Positions 29,527-41,186 of a DNA stretch of 64,000 nt are shown here, one piece after another (positions within the stretch are counted from its first letter, which is position 1; the number at the start of each line of letters is the position of its first letter). The notes under the pieces are model-generated. The model was not told the DNA's origin. It ran no database searches and saw only the letters and a list, made by a program, of their open reading frames with translations. The DNA comes from Isochrysis galbana (lineage: Eukaryota; Haptophyta; Isochrysidales; Isochrysidaceae), in NCBI GenBank assembly GCA_018136815.1, contig CM030933.1:2487344-2551343 (forward strand). Reading direction: 5' to 3'. The position numbers were made by a program, and so were the translations under genes.

Positions 29527-30162
29527 ATGACACATAAAGACCTTGCCTTGTCGCTCCTTTACCATGACTCTCCCACACCTGAGACGGGAGACCCAGGTAT
29601 ACACGAGTTCGAAGAGCACTGGCGAAGGATTCTCGCCCCTGAACCCGGTGTCCAAAAGTACGCGACCCATGACAATGGCGGCGTGGGCTTTGTCGCGTCC
29701 GTTGCACAGCGCGATGACGGTAGGCACTTGGTCGATGTACACGGCGAAGCCTCGCATCACGCGTTCGTGTGCGAGGACATGTTTGTTGGCATCAGCTACC
29801 TCTGCCCATTGACTGTATTGTCAGGAGGGTACGACAGAGTGAACGAGCTCAATGAAGCAGGGAACTCTTTGCTCTTCTACATCGGCGACCTCAAGTACGT
29901 CTTCGTGGGCATCGAAGTGTTCGAATTTGAGGCCGTCGACGAGATCGTCGCATTCGTATCGCCTGTAGGAGCGAACGACTTTCCGTATCCCTACGCCATC
30001 GATAAGACCGGTAGGCATTACCTCATGCTCGAAAAGAAGCAGGGGTACATTGACCCGTACCACAGCTTTTACGACATCGAAAAGAAGTTCAAGCTGACAC
30101 ACGAGGAGTGCGGTATACATCCGATGCACTCATTGAAGACGATCCTTTCAAGACAAGTGTGA
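29527..30162 (+). CDS. Conserved giant-virus family protein (THDNGG ... SPVG-ND-PYPYAID type)
   Basis: 211 residues, intronless. From about residue 45 it carries a block order that I recall from a protein family of unknown function widespread in Mimiviridae-like and related algal viruses. The blocks are YATHDNGG, then DMFVGISYLCP, SGGYDRVNE, GNSLLFYIGDLKYVFVG, EVFEFEAVDEIVAFVSPVG, NDFPYPYAIDKTGRHYLM and LEKKQGY. The frame is intact with no stop or intron. The family is usually a small soluble protein made of a repeated beta unit with no assigned enzymatic function. Another plus frame and a minus frame are open here but lack these motifs. Presence beside the Cys-knot gene, separated by a viral-style hairpin, supports a viral insertion into the algal chromosome. 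Confidence 0.65.
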   Translation: MTHKDLALSLLYHDSPTPETGDPGIHEFEEHWRRILAPEPGVQKYATHDNGGVGFVASVAQRDDGRHLVDVHGEASHHAFVCEDMFVGISYLCPLTVLSGGYDRVNELNEAGNSLLFYIGDLKYVFVGIEVFEFEAVDEIVAFVSPVGANDFPYPYAIDKTGRHYLMLEKKQGYIDPYHSFYDIEKKFKLTHEECGIHPMHSLKTILSRQV

Positions 30163-30170
30163 GGAGAGGT

Positions 30171-30190
30171 CCACGTCATGCGTGACGAGG
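30171..30190. terminator. Short hairpin 9 bases after the virus-like gene
   Basis: CC-A-CGTCA, TGCG loop, TGACG-A-GG: a 5-bp perfect stem extendable by two G-C pairs across one mismatch. Its position just past the stop codon parallels the hairpin at 29470-29522. Confidence 0.4.
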
Positions 30191-33100
30191 AGGCCGCTGG
30201 AATTTTCATCGAGGGCGGGGGCACGCACTAGTAACCATGCATCCCCTTGCTCACAGGAGCGCCCTCATGGTGAGCTAGGCCCGGTGTCCTAGGACCGAGC
30301 TTTTTTGTATTTGATGCTGCTCGGCCAGAGTCCCCACGGGAGGGGAAGAAACCCTGAGGGAAAGGAGACCAAATGAAGGCAAGCCGCCTGTGGCGTCGAT
30401 GCCGCAGTTGGAGTGAAGGAGTGTGCGTGCAGTGCAGATGCCTGCTTATTTTTTCCGATAACATGGGTGGTGTGCCCCACCACTTGATCAATTTTGACTC
30501 TCAACTTGCAATCCCACGCGAGCACGATCCACAACCACCTTGGCGGGCTACTGGCCGCCCAGCGCGCCCCGTTCACCGTGTCTTCACCTGCACCTGCAGT
30601 TCCTGCACTCTCACCTTCACCTGCACCTTCACTGAAGAAAAAACTTCGGACCAGCACCTTCCCAGTTGGAAAAAATTTTTATTTTAATATTGATGGCTCA
30701 CTTGTCACTTGCTCTTCCAAATCTCCAATCAACAATCACAATCAGCAGAATCAGTAACCGTACTTTTAGCAAAACTTGTAGTTAGACAAGTAGCAAGTAG
30801 GTAGCGTCGCGCAAGTGGCGCAGGGGGAGGCCCCCCTCGGTATCACTGTGTTTTGGACTGTTTTTGGCTGTGTTTCTATGAAAGCCAAAAACAGACTGTT
30901 TTTGCTGTGTTTGGAAAACTTTTGGCTGTGTTTCCCACCTAGGAGTGGTGCTAGTGCTAGTGCTAGTGCTAGTGCTAGAGGCTAGAGCCTCGCAACCTAC
31001 AACCTACATGATCAACACGTTTTTACCGTGTTTGTGTTTGTTTGTACGGAGGCCAAAACAGCCCGTGCTTTCACACCGTGTTTCAAACGCCCAGCTCCCT
31101 AGCAACATCAACATGCCGTGTTCGCGTCCTAGATGGTAGATGGGAAATATGGTGTTGGGGCCTGCAAATATGGACAAATACAAATACAAATACGGATGTA
31201 TTTGGTCTCCGGCCAAATATAGGGGTGGGGAGGGGAAGAAAAATATAAACCTTTTAATAGTCTCACCGCGCACGCAGCCGTGGACCCTCTACTTTCTACT
31301 CACGTAGGAAAACTTTCTACACCCCCACGCTCCCAGCCCTTCTCCCCCCGCCATCAGGCGGCTCCCCCCGTGCACTACTAGGGGGATTGGGGTGAAGGGC
31401 TTAGATATGGTCCGGTGGCCCGCGCCTCCCCCCGGTGATCTGTTCCCTCTCTTCCTCCTGTGTCTCCGAGTGGGCGGCGACCTCAGTCCCGACTTATCCT
31501 GTAAACAGGTGCGGGACTTACCTATTTTTCGATGGGCGGAGCTCCGCTCCGCCCACCCCCTTCTCCGCGCTCTCTCTCCCCTCTCCTGCGGCACGCGCGA
31601 TGGCGCGCCTGCGGCAGGCCTGCAGCTGCCCATTGGCGACCCTGGAGGCTCATGGAGGCCAGCTCAGGGGGCAGAGGAGGCTGGGGCTGGGCCCTGGCCT
31701 CCCCTGCCTCTCCCTCGCTGGCGCTCCTGAGCCTCAGGGGCCCCCACGCTGCACCTGTCTGCCTGTCGAACAGGGGGGGAGGAGGGGTTGGAGCAATGGG
31801 CTGGCCACGCCGGGCCAGGATGGGCGAATCAGACGAGCCTGTCAGTGGGAGAGGGAGAGAGGGTCAGCAGGGCAGTGGCCTCCTGGCAAGCCATCAGGCG
31901 TGCCAGGAGGATGGGTGGTTCCTCCCCCATGGCGGGGGAGGAGTGGAGAGAGGGGGGGGCTCGTGCCCTCCCATGGGCGAGCTAAGTATAAACTTAGTTG
32001 GGGGAGGGGAAGAAAAAGAAAATCCCTTCCATCCTTCCTGGAAGCGAGTACTTTTTTCATTTCGTGAGGGGGGGCGAAGAATTCCTCTGCCGCTTCTTGT
32101 CTGCGGAGCAGAGGGATGGCGTCCGCCTCGCTCGAGGTGGTCGATCTCCACCACGCTCCTGTGACACGGTGAAGCTCAGGTACATCTAGGTTGGTAGGGT
32201 TCGTCCCTAGCGACCTAGAATTCGGCTTCTCGTTTCGTTCCTTCTAGCCTGTCTGTCAGGTCTAGATTCGAGGTTTCCTCCTTTCGGGTAATCTTGCTTG
32301 ACCCAAAGGAGCCCGGTCGCCTGCTGCTTGCTGTGCGCTTGTCTCAGGCTCTCGGGGTGCCTTGAGGAGGCTTGATTAGCTTCTTTCTTGCAAGGCTTGT
32401 TGTTTCTTGTTGGGTTCCGGTTCTTTCTTGGGACTTGCTAACTTTCGTTGTCGTCCAGGCCTGTTCTTCGAAGAAGTTCTTCGTAGGTTCTGCTTGGCCT
32501 GGTCAGGGTTTCGTTGTCTCTCCGCGTTTGGCGTTCGCGTTGGCGTGCGGAAATTTCCTCTCACATTCCTTAGGTCCGCTACCCTTGGCTTGCAGGTCCT
32601 TGCTTCTTTCTTCTCGGTCAAGGTGTTTGGCGAGCGAGTCGGTTGCTCTATCCACTCGAGGTTTGAGGTTTAATTTGCCATCTCCCCTTGGAGATCAGTG
32701 TAGGTTCGCTTCTTACTTAAGTGAGGGCATCTTTCCCCTGGATGCAAGTTGCATGCAAGCCCTTGGCCCCTTTGGTGTTTCTCCCGCCTCCGCCGCCGAG
32801 CAGTGTGCGCGGCCTCGCTCCTCTCCCGGGAGCCGGGAGTCCGCGTGAAGGAAGCCGGGGGACGGGGGAAGGCAAAGGGGATGTGGACGGTTAGGGCGGG
32901 TAGATGGGAGTAGCACCAGCACTCTGACTCACGCCGCGGGAATAGCGGCACGTTTCTTAAGATGTTTTTGCAAAGACCAAGTTCTGCACATACCGCCACG
33001 TACGTCGCGAGCAACTCGAAGCCACTCAACGCAATATAAATATGAACACAAACACTGCTACTCACTCGGAGGAGAGCAACAACGAGCAACCTGCTTATAC

Positions 33101-33887
33101 ATTTGACTGAGTGATAACGGCTATCTTGATCGTAGAAACACAACATGATGACAAGGTGATTAGCGTGTGCACGGGCTGCAAGAACCACAGTCCCCAAGGA
33201 GATTGAGGCAAAATCTTGACGAATGGAAAGGAAAGCATAAGTCCAGATCGCACTAGATGACCGGATCGGTAGTGCGCCAGCTCTGGGGAAAGTGCGGCAG
33301 GGCAGATTCGTGAAAGGGCGCATTGCACGCTCCGCCATACGTCCCACACACCTTCGCACTTGCACTCGCCCAAGCGAGGCTATCAAGTGTGTGAGGGCTG
33401 GCCATTTGCTGTGTGCGATTTATGAAGGCGGGCCGACTCAAGTCGGGGTTGACGGCTCCACACAATCTTCTAGACGTAACAAAGATTTATGCAAGCCACC
33501 TTGACTTCAACCACGTTGGCGCAGTGTTTGCATTGAAAGGAGGTTTTCAATTATTGTCTTCCGCCCAAGCATCGTTTCCGAGGAGTAAGCTGCCCGTTGC
33601 ATCCCGCATTAGGACCACAAGAATCATCGCAGAGGAGACGCGGTCATCGAGCATCTATCCGCTCTCGCAACGCCACCGGATTGCAAACGCTACGTGCAAG
33701 CGGGCGAGGCGCTTGCTCAGATCCGCCAGAGGCCATTGCCGCCTCATTAAGCTTCCATATCTGTGGATGCCCTATCTGTGGATGCCCTAGCAGCCGACAC
33801 CATGATCATTTCACCGTCGTTCGCTTTTCTCGCGTTGCACTTCGGCCGGCTCCGGGCGCATCGCATTCTCGAGAGCCCATATCTCCA
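30191..33887. other. Long intergenic region with MITE-family fragments
   Basis: It holds an AT-rich patch (30670-30700), MITE-family fragments (30840-31235), a GTGCTA hexanucleotide repeat (30951-30980) and a CCTTTTAATAGTCTC motif near 31252. GC-rich inverted repeats occur around 31888-31935. A TTTCTTG-rich non-coding stretch runs at 32200-32700. Frames of 60-240 codons occur on both strands but none shows a domain, a signal peptide or consistent splicing. I see no gene. Confidence 0.45.
30840..31235. mobile_element. Cluster of partial MITE-family copies
   Basis: At least three incomplete copies. 30840-30947 ends GGCTGTGTTTCCCACCTAGG, the family's right end. 31002-31135 starts CCTACATGATCAACACG and contains GGAGGCCAAAACAGCCCG. 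31128-31220 contains TAGATGGGAAATATGG and GGCCAAATA. I do not see clear target duplications, so they may be nested or eroded insertions. Confidence 0.55.
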
Positions 33888-35569
33888 CTAGACAACAGCG
33901 GTGTGTTCACTATGACGCCGGTTGTGATGGCCGAGCAGCGGCTCTCCCAGTCCCCTTTTACGGAGCCCGTCCGTCATGTCAGCCGTCCGCCTAGTCACCG
34001 TCCATTCGCCGACAGTACCGCGTGCAACGCGCACCAACGCTATTGACTGTAGCACGGCGTGCCATGCTATGTAGCCCCAGCCAAAGACAAAGAAGAGGCC
34101 AACGCCGAGCCATGAGTAAGGGCGCGCTCGCTCATGCCACATGCAAGAGCATACCGAGTAGAGAGCAACGAATGTGTAAGCTAGCAGCGTCACGTAGACA
34201 CACCAACGCACCTTGAACGACCACGTCCAGAGGGGGTAGAGGAAGGGCGACATGATGATTGGGTTGATGCAAGCGCCCATGAAGGCGGAGACCAAAAGAG
34301 CCCAACGAAAGTGGAACATGTACAGGAAACCCAGCTTGCGCCTCCACGTGAGCGGTGAGAAAAAAATGGGGAACCAGTACTTGGCGGTGCATTGCTCCCA
34401 CCCAATAAACCACCGGAGCCGCTGCGTGACCAAGGCACCAAAGCTCGCTGGGGCGAGCTCGCCCGAACGGGCGGTCGGACAGAAGCGGATCCGATGGTTG
34501 TCCAGAATGATGCGGGCCGAGACGTCGACGTCCTCGCAGTGCATCGAGCGGTTGAACCCGTACTTCTTGAGCACCGACGTCTGCCAAAGCGCGTTGGAGC
34601 CGCCGAAGTTGCCTGTACCCGCGAGCGCCTACCGCATGGCGGGGTGTCCGACGGGCGAGCATGAGCGTGTGCGCTAGCTGTGGAGACCAAGCGGGGGCCT
34701 TTGGAGATCTATTGGGGTGCATCGGAAAGCCAGCGCTCGGGTGCTTCGGTAAAGCAATGCGGCGCGTCACCTCCATCGCAGGGAAATAGACGAAGTGGGT
34801 GACGAAGAACTCGGCGTCCACAGCCTTGGCGAGCAAGCTCCCGTGTGTGTTGCGGATGTATGTCGAGCCTTGCACGACGTGACACTTGCGCCAATCCATG
34901 TGATGCATCATTGCCACCAGAGACCCTGGCTCTGGCCTAAAGCGTAGTGTGAGGAGAAGTGAGCCCCTAGGTTGCCCAGCACGTGGCGGCACACAAGGTG
35001 GAAGGCCGCGCCAATGTACCCGGTGTGGCTCGCCCAGCGCGAGGGGTGGGGCAGCACAAAGGCTCGAGGTGGCTGTGCTGCGGATGGGCACACCGGTGGT
35101 CCGCGTCGTACAGCGCGACATGCGGATCAGTCACTCGCTCGATTGCGTAGTCCAAGTTCTCAGCCTTGGAGGTGGAGCCCTCAGCTTCAAGGATGATGAC
35201 AGTCCGCCCTCCCGGAAAGATCCGTCCATCAAGAGCTCGCAGCGCGAGTTCGGCCGCCGGCATGCGGTGCGGCGTGTTGTAGACAACGTAGAGCGTGAGC
35301 TTGCCCGGCCACTCGAGGCACGTGGCGATGTGCATGACTGTGGCGACGATGAGATTCTCCTCATTGGGAAGGTAGCACGGCACAATGACCGAGATCGCGC
35401 CCGTGCACGCCTCTTCTCTGCGCGCAGCTGGCTCGCGGCACGCCCTGCGCAGGATGAGATAGACTGAGGCGACGGCGGTCAGGCAGTTGAGGATGTTGGC
35501 CACGAAGAGAACGCAGAAGTAGGCGAGCTCGACCACCTCGGGAGGGAGGCAGAAGAGGTTGGTGCACAT
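33888..35569 (-). CDS. GT2-family processive-type membrane glycosyltransferase (cellulose/hyaluronan synthase-like)
   Basis: Three exons, all phase-consistent: 35569-35094, 34936-34771 and 34628-33888, giving 460 residues. An N-terminal helix (VELAYFCVLFVANILNCLTAVASVYLIL) is followed by the GT-A domain. That carries ISVIVPCYLPNEE, a GSTSKAENLDYAIE-like stretch, VALYDADH (metal-binding DxD-type), VVQGSTYIRN, GTGNFGGSNALW, CEDVDVSAR (catalytic-base ED) and QRLRW, the Q-x-x-RW acceptor motif of processive enzymes. Three or four C-terminal helices follow. It transfers sugars from nucleotide-sugars at the plasma or Golgi membrane; the exact polymer cannot be told. Introns are GT-AG. The start ATG was chosen because upstream sequence is a CT-rich tract. 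Small GT2 enzymes of this size are also seen in bacteria and algal viruses. Confidence 0.85.
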
Positions 35570-36570
35570 GGGACGGGTGGTTGGAAAGAGTGGGGGGAGG
35601 AGACTGGAAGGTGAGGGGGATGGGGGGCGGGGAAGAGCCAGATACGATGGATCGAGAAGGGGGGAGAGGGAGGGGAAGGAGAGGGAGGGAAAGGTGGGGC
35701 GGGGAGGGGGGCGTGCGCGGCTCGCTCCCCCCCCTTCGCTCTCCTCTCCCGCCCACAGAGGGGAGGGGAGGGGGGGGTGGGGGGATTCTCTCTCTCCTCG
35801 CTGCTTCACCTCGAGCATCGCCACCTCGCCCAGGCAAACCTCTCACCCCTTGATTATTATCGAATGTTCTAGTTACATCAGTTCCACGGTTCGTCCGCCG
35901 AGAGCCACAGTGATCAATTTCTCAACTTCTCACCCCATCCATTCCGATAGTTTTCGGGGGTTCTTTTCTTCTCTGTCGAGGGGGGACCAGGCGGTTCACT
36001 CGCGGCGGCGGTGCCCGAGCGGCCACAAGAGAAGAGCGAGGGCCCAGCCGCGGCAGGTATCACTGAGCCGACGAGCGTTCTATGTGTGTGCTATATTTGT
36101 CTCTTCTCATCTTGATGGGGAGATCCATGGGCACCCGATAGAACTATGTATATCCACATCGTCTATTTGGAGGATCGCTACAACTAAACCACTCGCGCGA
36201 TTCAAACCCGAATGCACCCGCCTGACACTAGCGCGCAATACACTGTAGCTGCTACTGAAAGACGGGTTTTGCAGCAGGATGCATGCCACTGTCATTGGTG
36301 TTCTGGACCGGCAAGAGGCGGCATACCGACAGGTCGTTGGCACTCCATATCTAGAGGTCGACATCCGGATGGATCACATGGCAGCCCACAAAAAAGGAAT
36401 GCCTCGGATTGGTGAGCGGGGGGATGCAACGTGCCAGGCACGACGCGTTGATGCACATCCCTCTCGCACTGCAGGTCAAGAATACCACCTTCATCGACTC
36501 TGAACCGGAATTCACCATACGTGCCGCCGCTACAAGGTCTCAAGCGTAGGCAATCATCTAGCAATCTCAT
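35570..36570. other. Region between GT2 5' end and NDC80 3' end
   Basis: The first 230 bases are GA/G-rich (CT-rich on the GT2 coding strand) and likely hold its promoter and leader. The rest is unremarkable sequence with no supported gene. Confidence 0.5.
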
Positions 36571-38938
36571 TCACGCCTCCGGCTCGGCCTCGAGCAACGG
36601 CTTGAGCTGCGCGGCGCGCATAGCAATGTGCGCCTTCACTTCCGAAAGCTGGTCCTGTAGCTGATCCTTGTGAGACAGGAGAGTGTCAAGAACTCCAACA
36701 ACCTAAACGAGAGCGTGGTCGCCAAGGGATAAGCGTTGGTGCCCAGGAAGGCGTCGCCAAGGGCTACGGGGACACGCGCTGCGGCAGGGTGAAGGTGCAA
36801 AGTGGAGCCGCGCACCTGGTTATACATCTTCTCCCGTGATCGGTGTGCCATCGACACAAAGGACTCGTGCTCGGCGCGTAAGGCTGCAAGCTCGCCCTCC
36901 GCATCGGCGAGCGCTGTATCGAGCATGCCCCTGCTGGAGTGGATCTTCTCGTGTAGGGCCTCCGCTTTGCGATTCGTCTCATCAATCTCACGCGCGTGTG
37001 CTTCGCGCATCATCGTCTCCTCCCGCTCTAGTCTCGCGAGGCCCGCCTGCAACGTGCTGAGCTCGTCAGTCTGGCGTTGGCGCTCCTCCTGCGCACGCGT
37101 TGCTGCCGTCTCCTCCTCAAGCAGGGCGTCTTGCTCCTTGAGCAAGCGCTCGCTCAACTTTGTCCGTAGCCGCACCAGCGGCGGTTTCGACGTGGACACC
37201 GGGTCTACAGTCAGATAGGGCGCGCCGCCCGACGCATCCTTGACCACTTCGATCGGCGGGGCGACCATAGTCCCATCATGCTGCGCGCTGGCCACCTCTG
37301 ACAACCGGAGGAAGCACTCATTCGCCTGCGCCACTTTGGCGTGGATACGGTCGATGCCTTTGGAGATGGCGAGTTCCTTGTCCCACTGAAGCGCAGACAG
37401 CTCCTCCTTGTGCGCCCTGAGCTGTGCCAGCTCCTTCTCAAGGTGCGCGCGTTCAGTGTGCATGCGGGCAACATCTGCCGGCGTGAGCTCTTGCTTGGCG
37501 ATTGCCACCTTGTGACTTTCCACTTCAGCGGATACCGAGGCCAGTTCGGCCGCCTTGGAGGCGCGCTCCGCTTCCTCAGCCTGCAATTTGTCCGTCAACT
37601 TGGCACGGTGCTCCTGAAGCTGCTGGATGTGCGCTTCGAACTTGGCCGAATCCGCCCGCAAGTCACGGTTGGTGGCTTCCGCCTTTTGCAAGGGCGTCTC
37701 GCCAGATGTCAGCTGATGCACGTGCTTCTCCAAGTCTGAGTTCGTGATGCGAAGCTGCTCTGTCTCTTGCCGCAGCTGCGCATTCTTCGTATCAAAGACA
37801 AATGCGACTTCCTCTTCAAGCGCCGATGTGTCGTCCTCGCCCGCCAGGAAGAGGGCGTACGCGCGCGTCAAGTAGTCGACAAACATCTGCAAACAATTCA
37901 AGTGAAGCGGAAGCTGGGAGGGGTCCAAGCAAGAGAGCGTTCGTGGACCCAAGCGATGCACTTCCTTCGCCGCAGCCAACACGATGCGCTGCACAGCGTA
38001 CCTTGTGTCCGTCTTCGTTGTCGAAATTCTCGTCGGCCTCCTTCTCTGAAATCACCTCTGCATACTGGTAGAAGCAAGCAAGGCGATAGGTGAGATCGAC
38101 ATCGGTATGAGGGCGTCTGGGATGTCGCCAGCACGAGAGATGCAGCAGTCGCGGCAGCGGAGTAGGTGGTCACGCAACGCAACGCACGCTTCTGCTGTCC
38201 CGGGGAATGATATGAAGCGCGCACGTACTTTGAGGAGGTCTGTGAGCCAAGAGAGTACAGCGAGTAGCTGCGGCCACGATGTTGGATTGCCAATCGCCGT
38301 CAGCGCGCTCCGACCGACAGTGGTCGGGTACGAAATCAGCTTAAGCATCGCAGGGATCTCGTCCTCAAACTTCCCAACAAACTTGAAGTTTGGGTCGATG
38401 CTGGCCAGCAGGAACGAGATGATGGAAAGGAAGTCCTTTGTCGTCGGGGAGGTGAGGATCTGACTGGAAATGGAACGATCATACCCGTGCTCGCTCAGGT
38501 AGACAATGAGCTTACGGATCGACTTGGACATGTACGCCTTGTCGCGAATTGGGCGCGGGTCCTCGACCTTGCGACCTCCAGCCGGCATCACGCTCGATCG
38601 CCTGTCGGGTGGGATTGCACATCAGGGGGATGGAGGGGACGTCACATCTCGCATGCCGGAGCACCGCCAGCCCAAACGATGGGCGGGGAGAGGCGAGTCT
38701 GGACTGCGCGCAGTCGGCCAGGGCTGATCGACGGTCTGCCGCTCGCGCTCGCGTGAAGCGCCTACCTGCCGCCAAGCGACATGCCACGAGAGCGGCGAGC
38801 GTCGTCAGCCACTCCCATTGTGGAATGCCGCTTGGGCGCCATCGAGTGCCTGCCGCTGACAGACTGGCGGTTGGCGGTGGCGGCTCCAAGGCCACCGAGC
38901 GATGGACGGGGCCCAGCGAGAGACGCGCGTGAGGCCAT
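36571..38938 (-). CDS. NDC80: Kinetochore protein NDC80 (HEC1)
   Basis: Five exons, all in phase: 38938-38766, 38601-38229, 38064-38002, 37886-36816 and 36702-36571; 603 residues (human protein 642). The N-terminal 65 residues are a basic Ser/Arg tail (SGRHSMAPKRHSTMG), the part that binds microtubules and is phosphorylated by Aurora kinase in other eukaryotes. Then comes the NDC80 calponin-homology domain (about 68-182): DPRPIRDKAYM, IVYLSEHGYDRSIS, LTSPTTKDF, FVGKFEDEIPAMLKLI-type sequence, NPTSWPQLLAVLSWL. A short exon carries an acidic segment (ADENFDNEDGHK), and the remaining 400 residues are heptad-rich coiled coil. It joins NUF2, SPC24 and SPC25 to couple kinetochores to spindle microtubules. 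A GA tract lies upstream. Confidence 0.93.
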
Positions 38939-39665
38939 CGCGCCTAAGGCGTGCACGGGGCCCGGCGAGAGAGGGGGCTGGGAGGTGGGAGGGAGGGAGA
39001 GGGAGAGGGAGAGAGGGAGAGAGAGAGGGAGAGAGGGAGAGAGGGGTGGGAGAGAGGGAGTGAGAGAGATAGAGGGGGGGGGGGGGGGGGGGAGAGAGAG
39101 AGAGAGAGAGGGAGAGAGAGAGAGAGAGAGGCGGAGGGAAGAGGGAGAGAGAAGAAAGACAGATAGAGAGATAAGAGAGAGGGGGAAGGGGCGGGGCTGG
39201 GCCGCGCCGGCGGGGCCGCGACCGGTAGTGGAGGGAAGCCGCGACGGTTTGAGTGGGCGGCGCGGCGCGGGCGGGCGCGCGGGGAAAGAGGGGGAGCGAA
39301 GAAAAAAAAAAGCCGGGGGAGAGAGGAGTACTCTAGAGTAGGAGCATTGCTACTACTCTACTCTAGAGCTCTAGTACTCCTACTCTATCACTGAAGCAGT
39401 AGAGGCTGGCGCTTCTTGGAGACCAGACGCTCTTCGATGGGTTAAAATAAAATTCGGCCCAAGACATCTGTAAGCCGTTCCCACTGGATGAAAGTTGCCC
39501 GATGTGATTCCCGTCGCCGACATGTGCTTCTCATTCGAAATGGTTAAGATTAAGATGTTTAGATGTTAGATGATGACTCACAGCTCAGCACAGCAACAAT
39601 CTCTGTTAGGTGTGTGTGTGGTGTTTGGTGTGAAACACCTGTGGAACACCTACTTTGCGTGTGCA
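38939..39665. other. GA-rich region upstream of NDC80
   Basis: GAGAGG repeats and a poly-G run (39077-39092) occupy 38985-39185, followed by GC-rich sequence. An inverted repeat of ACTCTAGAG/CTAGTACTCC type lies at about 39330-39385. From 39610 there are short motifs resembling the start of the 190-bp satellite unit (GTGTGGAACACC). No gene is seen. Confidence 0.5.
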
Positions 39666-41186
39666 ACACTTTGGTGTGGAACACTTGATTTTGATGTGGA
39701 ACACTGCGCCCCCCTGGAGGGGGGGACAGAGGACAGAGGAGGCGGAGAGGCGTTGTACTCTATAGTAAAGAGGGCGGTGTAGAATCTCGTGAAGTAAAGA
39801 ACAGTCTCTCTCCGAGGAGTGTAGAGATGCGAGATCCACCTCTCGCCTGATCTCCACACTTTGGTGTGGAACACTTGATTTTGATGTGGAACACTGCGCC
39901 CCCCCGGAGGGGGGGACAGAGGACAGAGGAGGCGGAGAGGCGTTGTACTCTATAGTAAAGAGGGCGGTGTAGAATCTCGTGAAGTAAAGAACAGTCTCTC
40001 TCCGAGGAGTGTAGAGATGCGAGATCCACCTCTCGCCTGATCTCCACACTTTGGTGTGGAACACTTGATTTTGATGTGGAACACTGCGCCCCCCCGGAGG
40101 GGGGGACAGAGGACAGAGGAGGCGGAGAGGCGTTGTACTCTATAGTAAAGAGGGCGGTGTAGAATCTCGTGAAGTAAAGAACAGTCTCTCTCCGAGGAGT
40201 GTAGAGATGCGAGATCCACCTCTCGCCTGATCTCCACACTTTGGTGTGGAACACTTGATTTTGATGTGGAACACTGCGCCCCCCCGGAGGGGGGGACAGA
40301 GGACAGAGGAGGCGGAGAGGCGTTGTACTCTATAGTAAAGAGGGCGGTGTAGAATCTCGTGAAGTAAAGAACAGTCTCTCTCCGAGGAGTGTAGAGATGC
40401 GAGATCCACCTCTCGCCTGATCTCCACACTTTGGTGTGGAACACTTGATTTTGATGTGGAACACTGCGCCCCCCCGGAGGGGGGGACAGAGGACAGAGGA
40501 GGCGGAGAGGCGTTGTACTCTATAGTAAAGAGGGCGGTGTAGAATCTCGTGAAGTAAAGAACAGTCTCTCTCCGAGGAGTGTAGAGATGCGAGATCCACC
40601 TCTCGCCTGATCTCCACACTTTGGTGTGGAACACTTGATTTTGATGTGGAACACTGCGCCCCCCCGGAGGGGGGGACAGAGGACAGAGGAGGCGGAGAGG
40701 CGTTGTACTCTATAGTAAAGAGGGCGGTGTAGAATCTCGTGAAGTAAAGAACAGTCTCTCTCCGAGGAGTGTAGAGATGCGAGATCCACCTCTCGCCTGA
40801 TCTCCACACTTTGGTGTGGAACACTTGATTTTGATGTGGAACACTGCGCCCCCCCGGAGGGGGGGACAGAGGACAGAGGAGGCGTAGAGGCGTTGTACTC
40901 TATAGTAAAGAGGGCGGTGTAGAATCTCGTGAAGTAAAGAACAGTCTCTCTCCGAGGAGTGTAGAGATGCGAGATCCACCTCTCGCCTGATCTCCACACT
41001 TTGGTGTGGAACACTTGATTTTGATGTGGAACACTGCGCCCCCCGGAGGGGGGGACAGAGGACAGAGGAGGCGGAGAGGCGTTGTACTCTATAGTAAAGA
41101 GGGCGGTGTAGAATCTCGTGAAGTAAAGAACAGTCTCTCTCCGAGGAGTGTAGAGATGCGAGATCCACCTCTCGCCTGATCTCCAC
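39666..41186. repeat. 190-bp satellite, eight head-to-tail copies
   Basis: Unit starts fall at 39666, 39856, 40046, 40236, 40426, 40616, 40806 and 40996. Copies differ by only a few bases: a T in the first copy's C-run, GCGTAGAGG in the seventh, and one C fewer in the eighth. Each unit holds GGTGTGGAACACTT, TGATGTGGAACACT and the near-palindrome CCCCCCCGGAGGGGGGG. The series of 164-codon minus-strand frames repeated every 190 bases is a by-product: 190 is not a multiple of three, so each frame crosses units in a different phase. Confidence 0.97.

Noticed and set aside
32372-33386. Plus 158-codon and minus 238-codon frames
   Set aside because: No domain, signal peptide or convincing splice pattern; overlapping frames on both strands look equally random.
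35570-35824. Upstream extension of the GT2 frame to 35824
   Set aside because: It is Ser/Pro/Leu translation of a CT tract; the ATG at 35569 sits right before the first membrane helix.
39606-41186. Series of 152-164 codon minus-strand frames repeated every 190 bases
   Set aside because: They are translations of the 190-bp satellite crossing units in shifting phase; no start context, domain or splice signals.
39666-41186. Regularly spaced repeats as a CRISPR-like array
   Set aside because: The whole 190-bp unit is repeated with no variable spacers, and the genome is eukaryotic.
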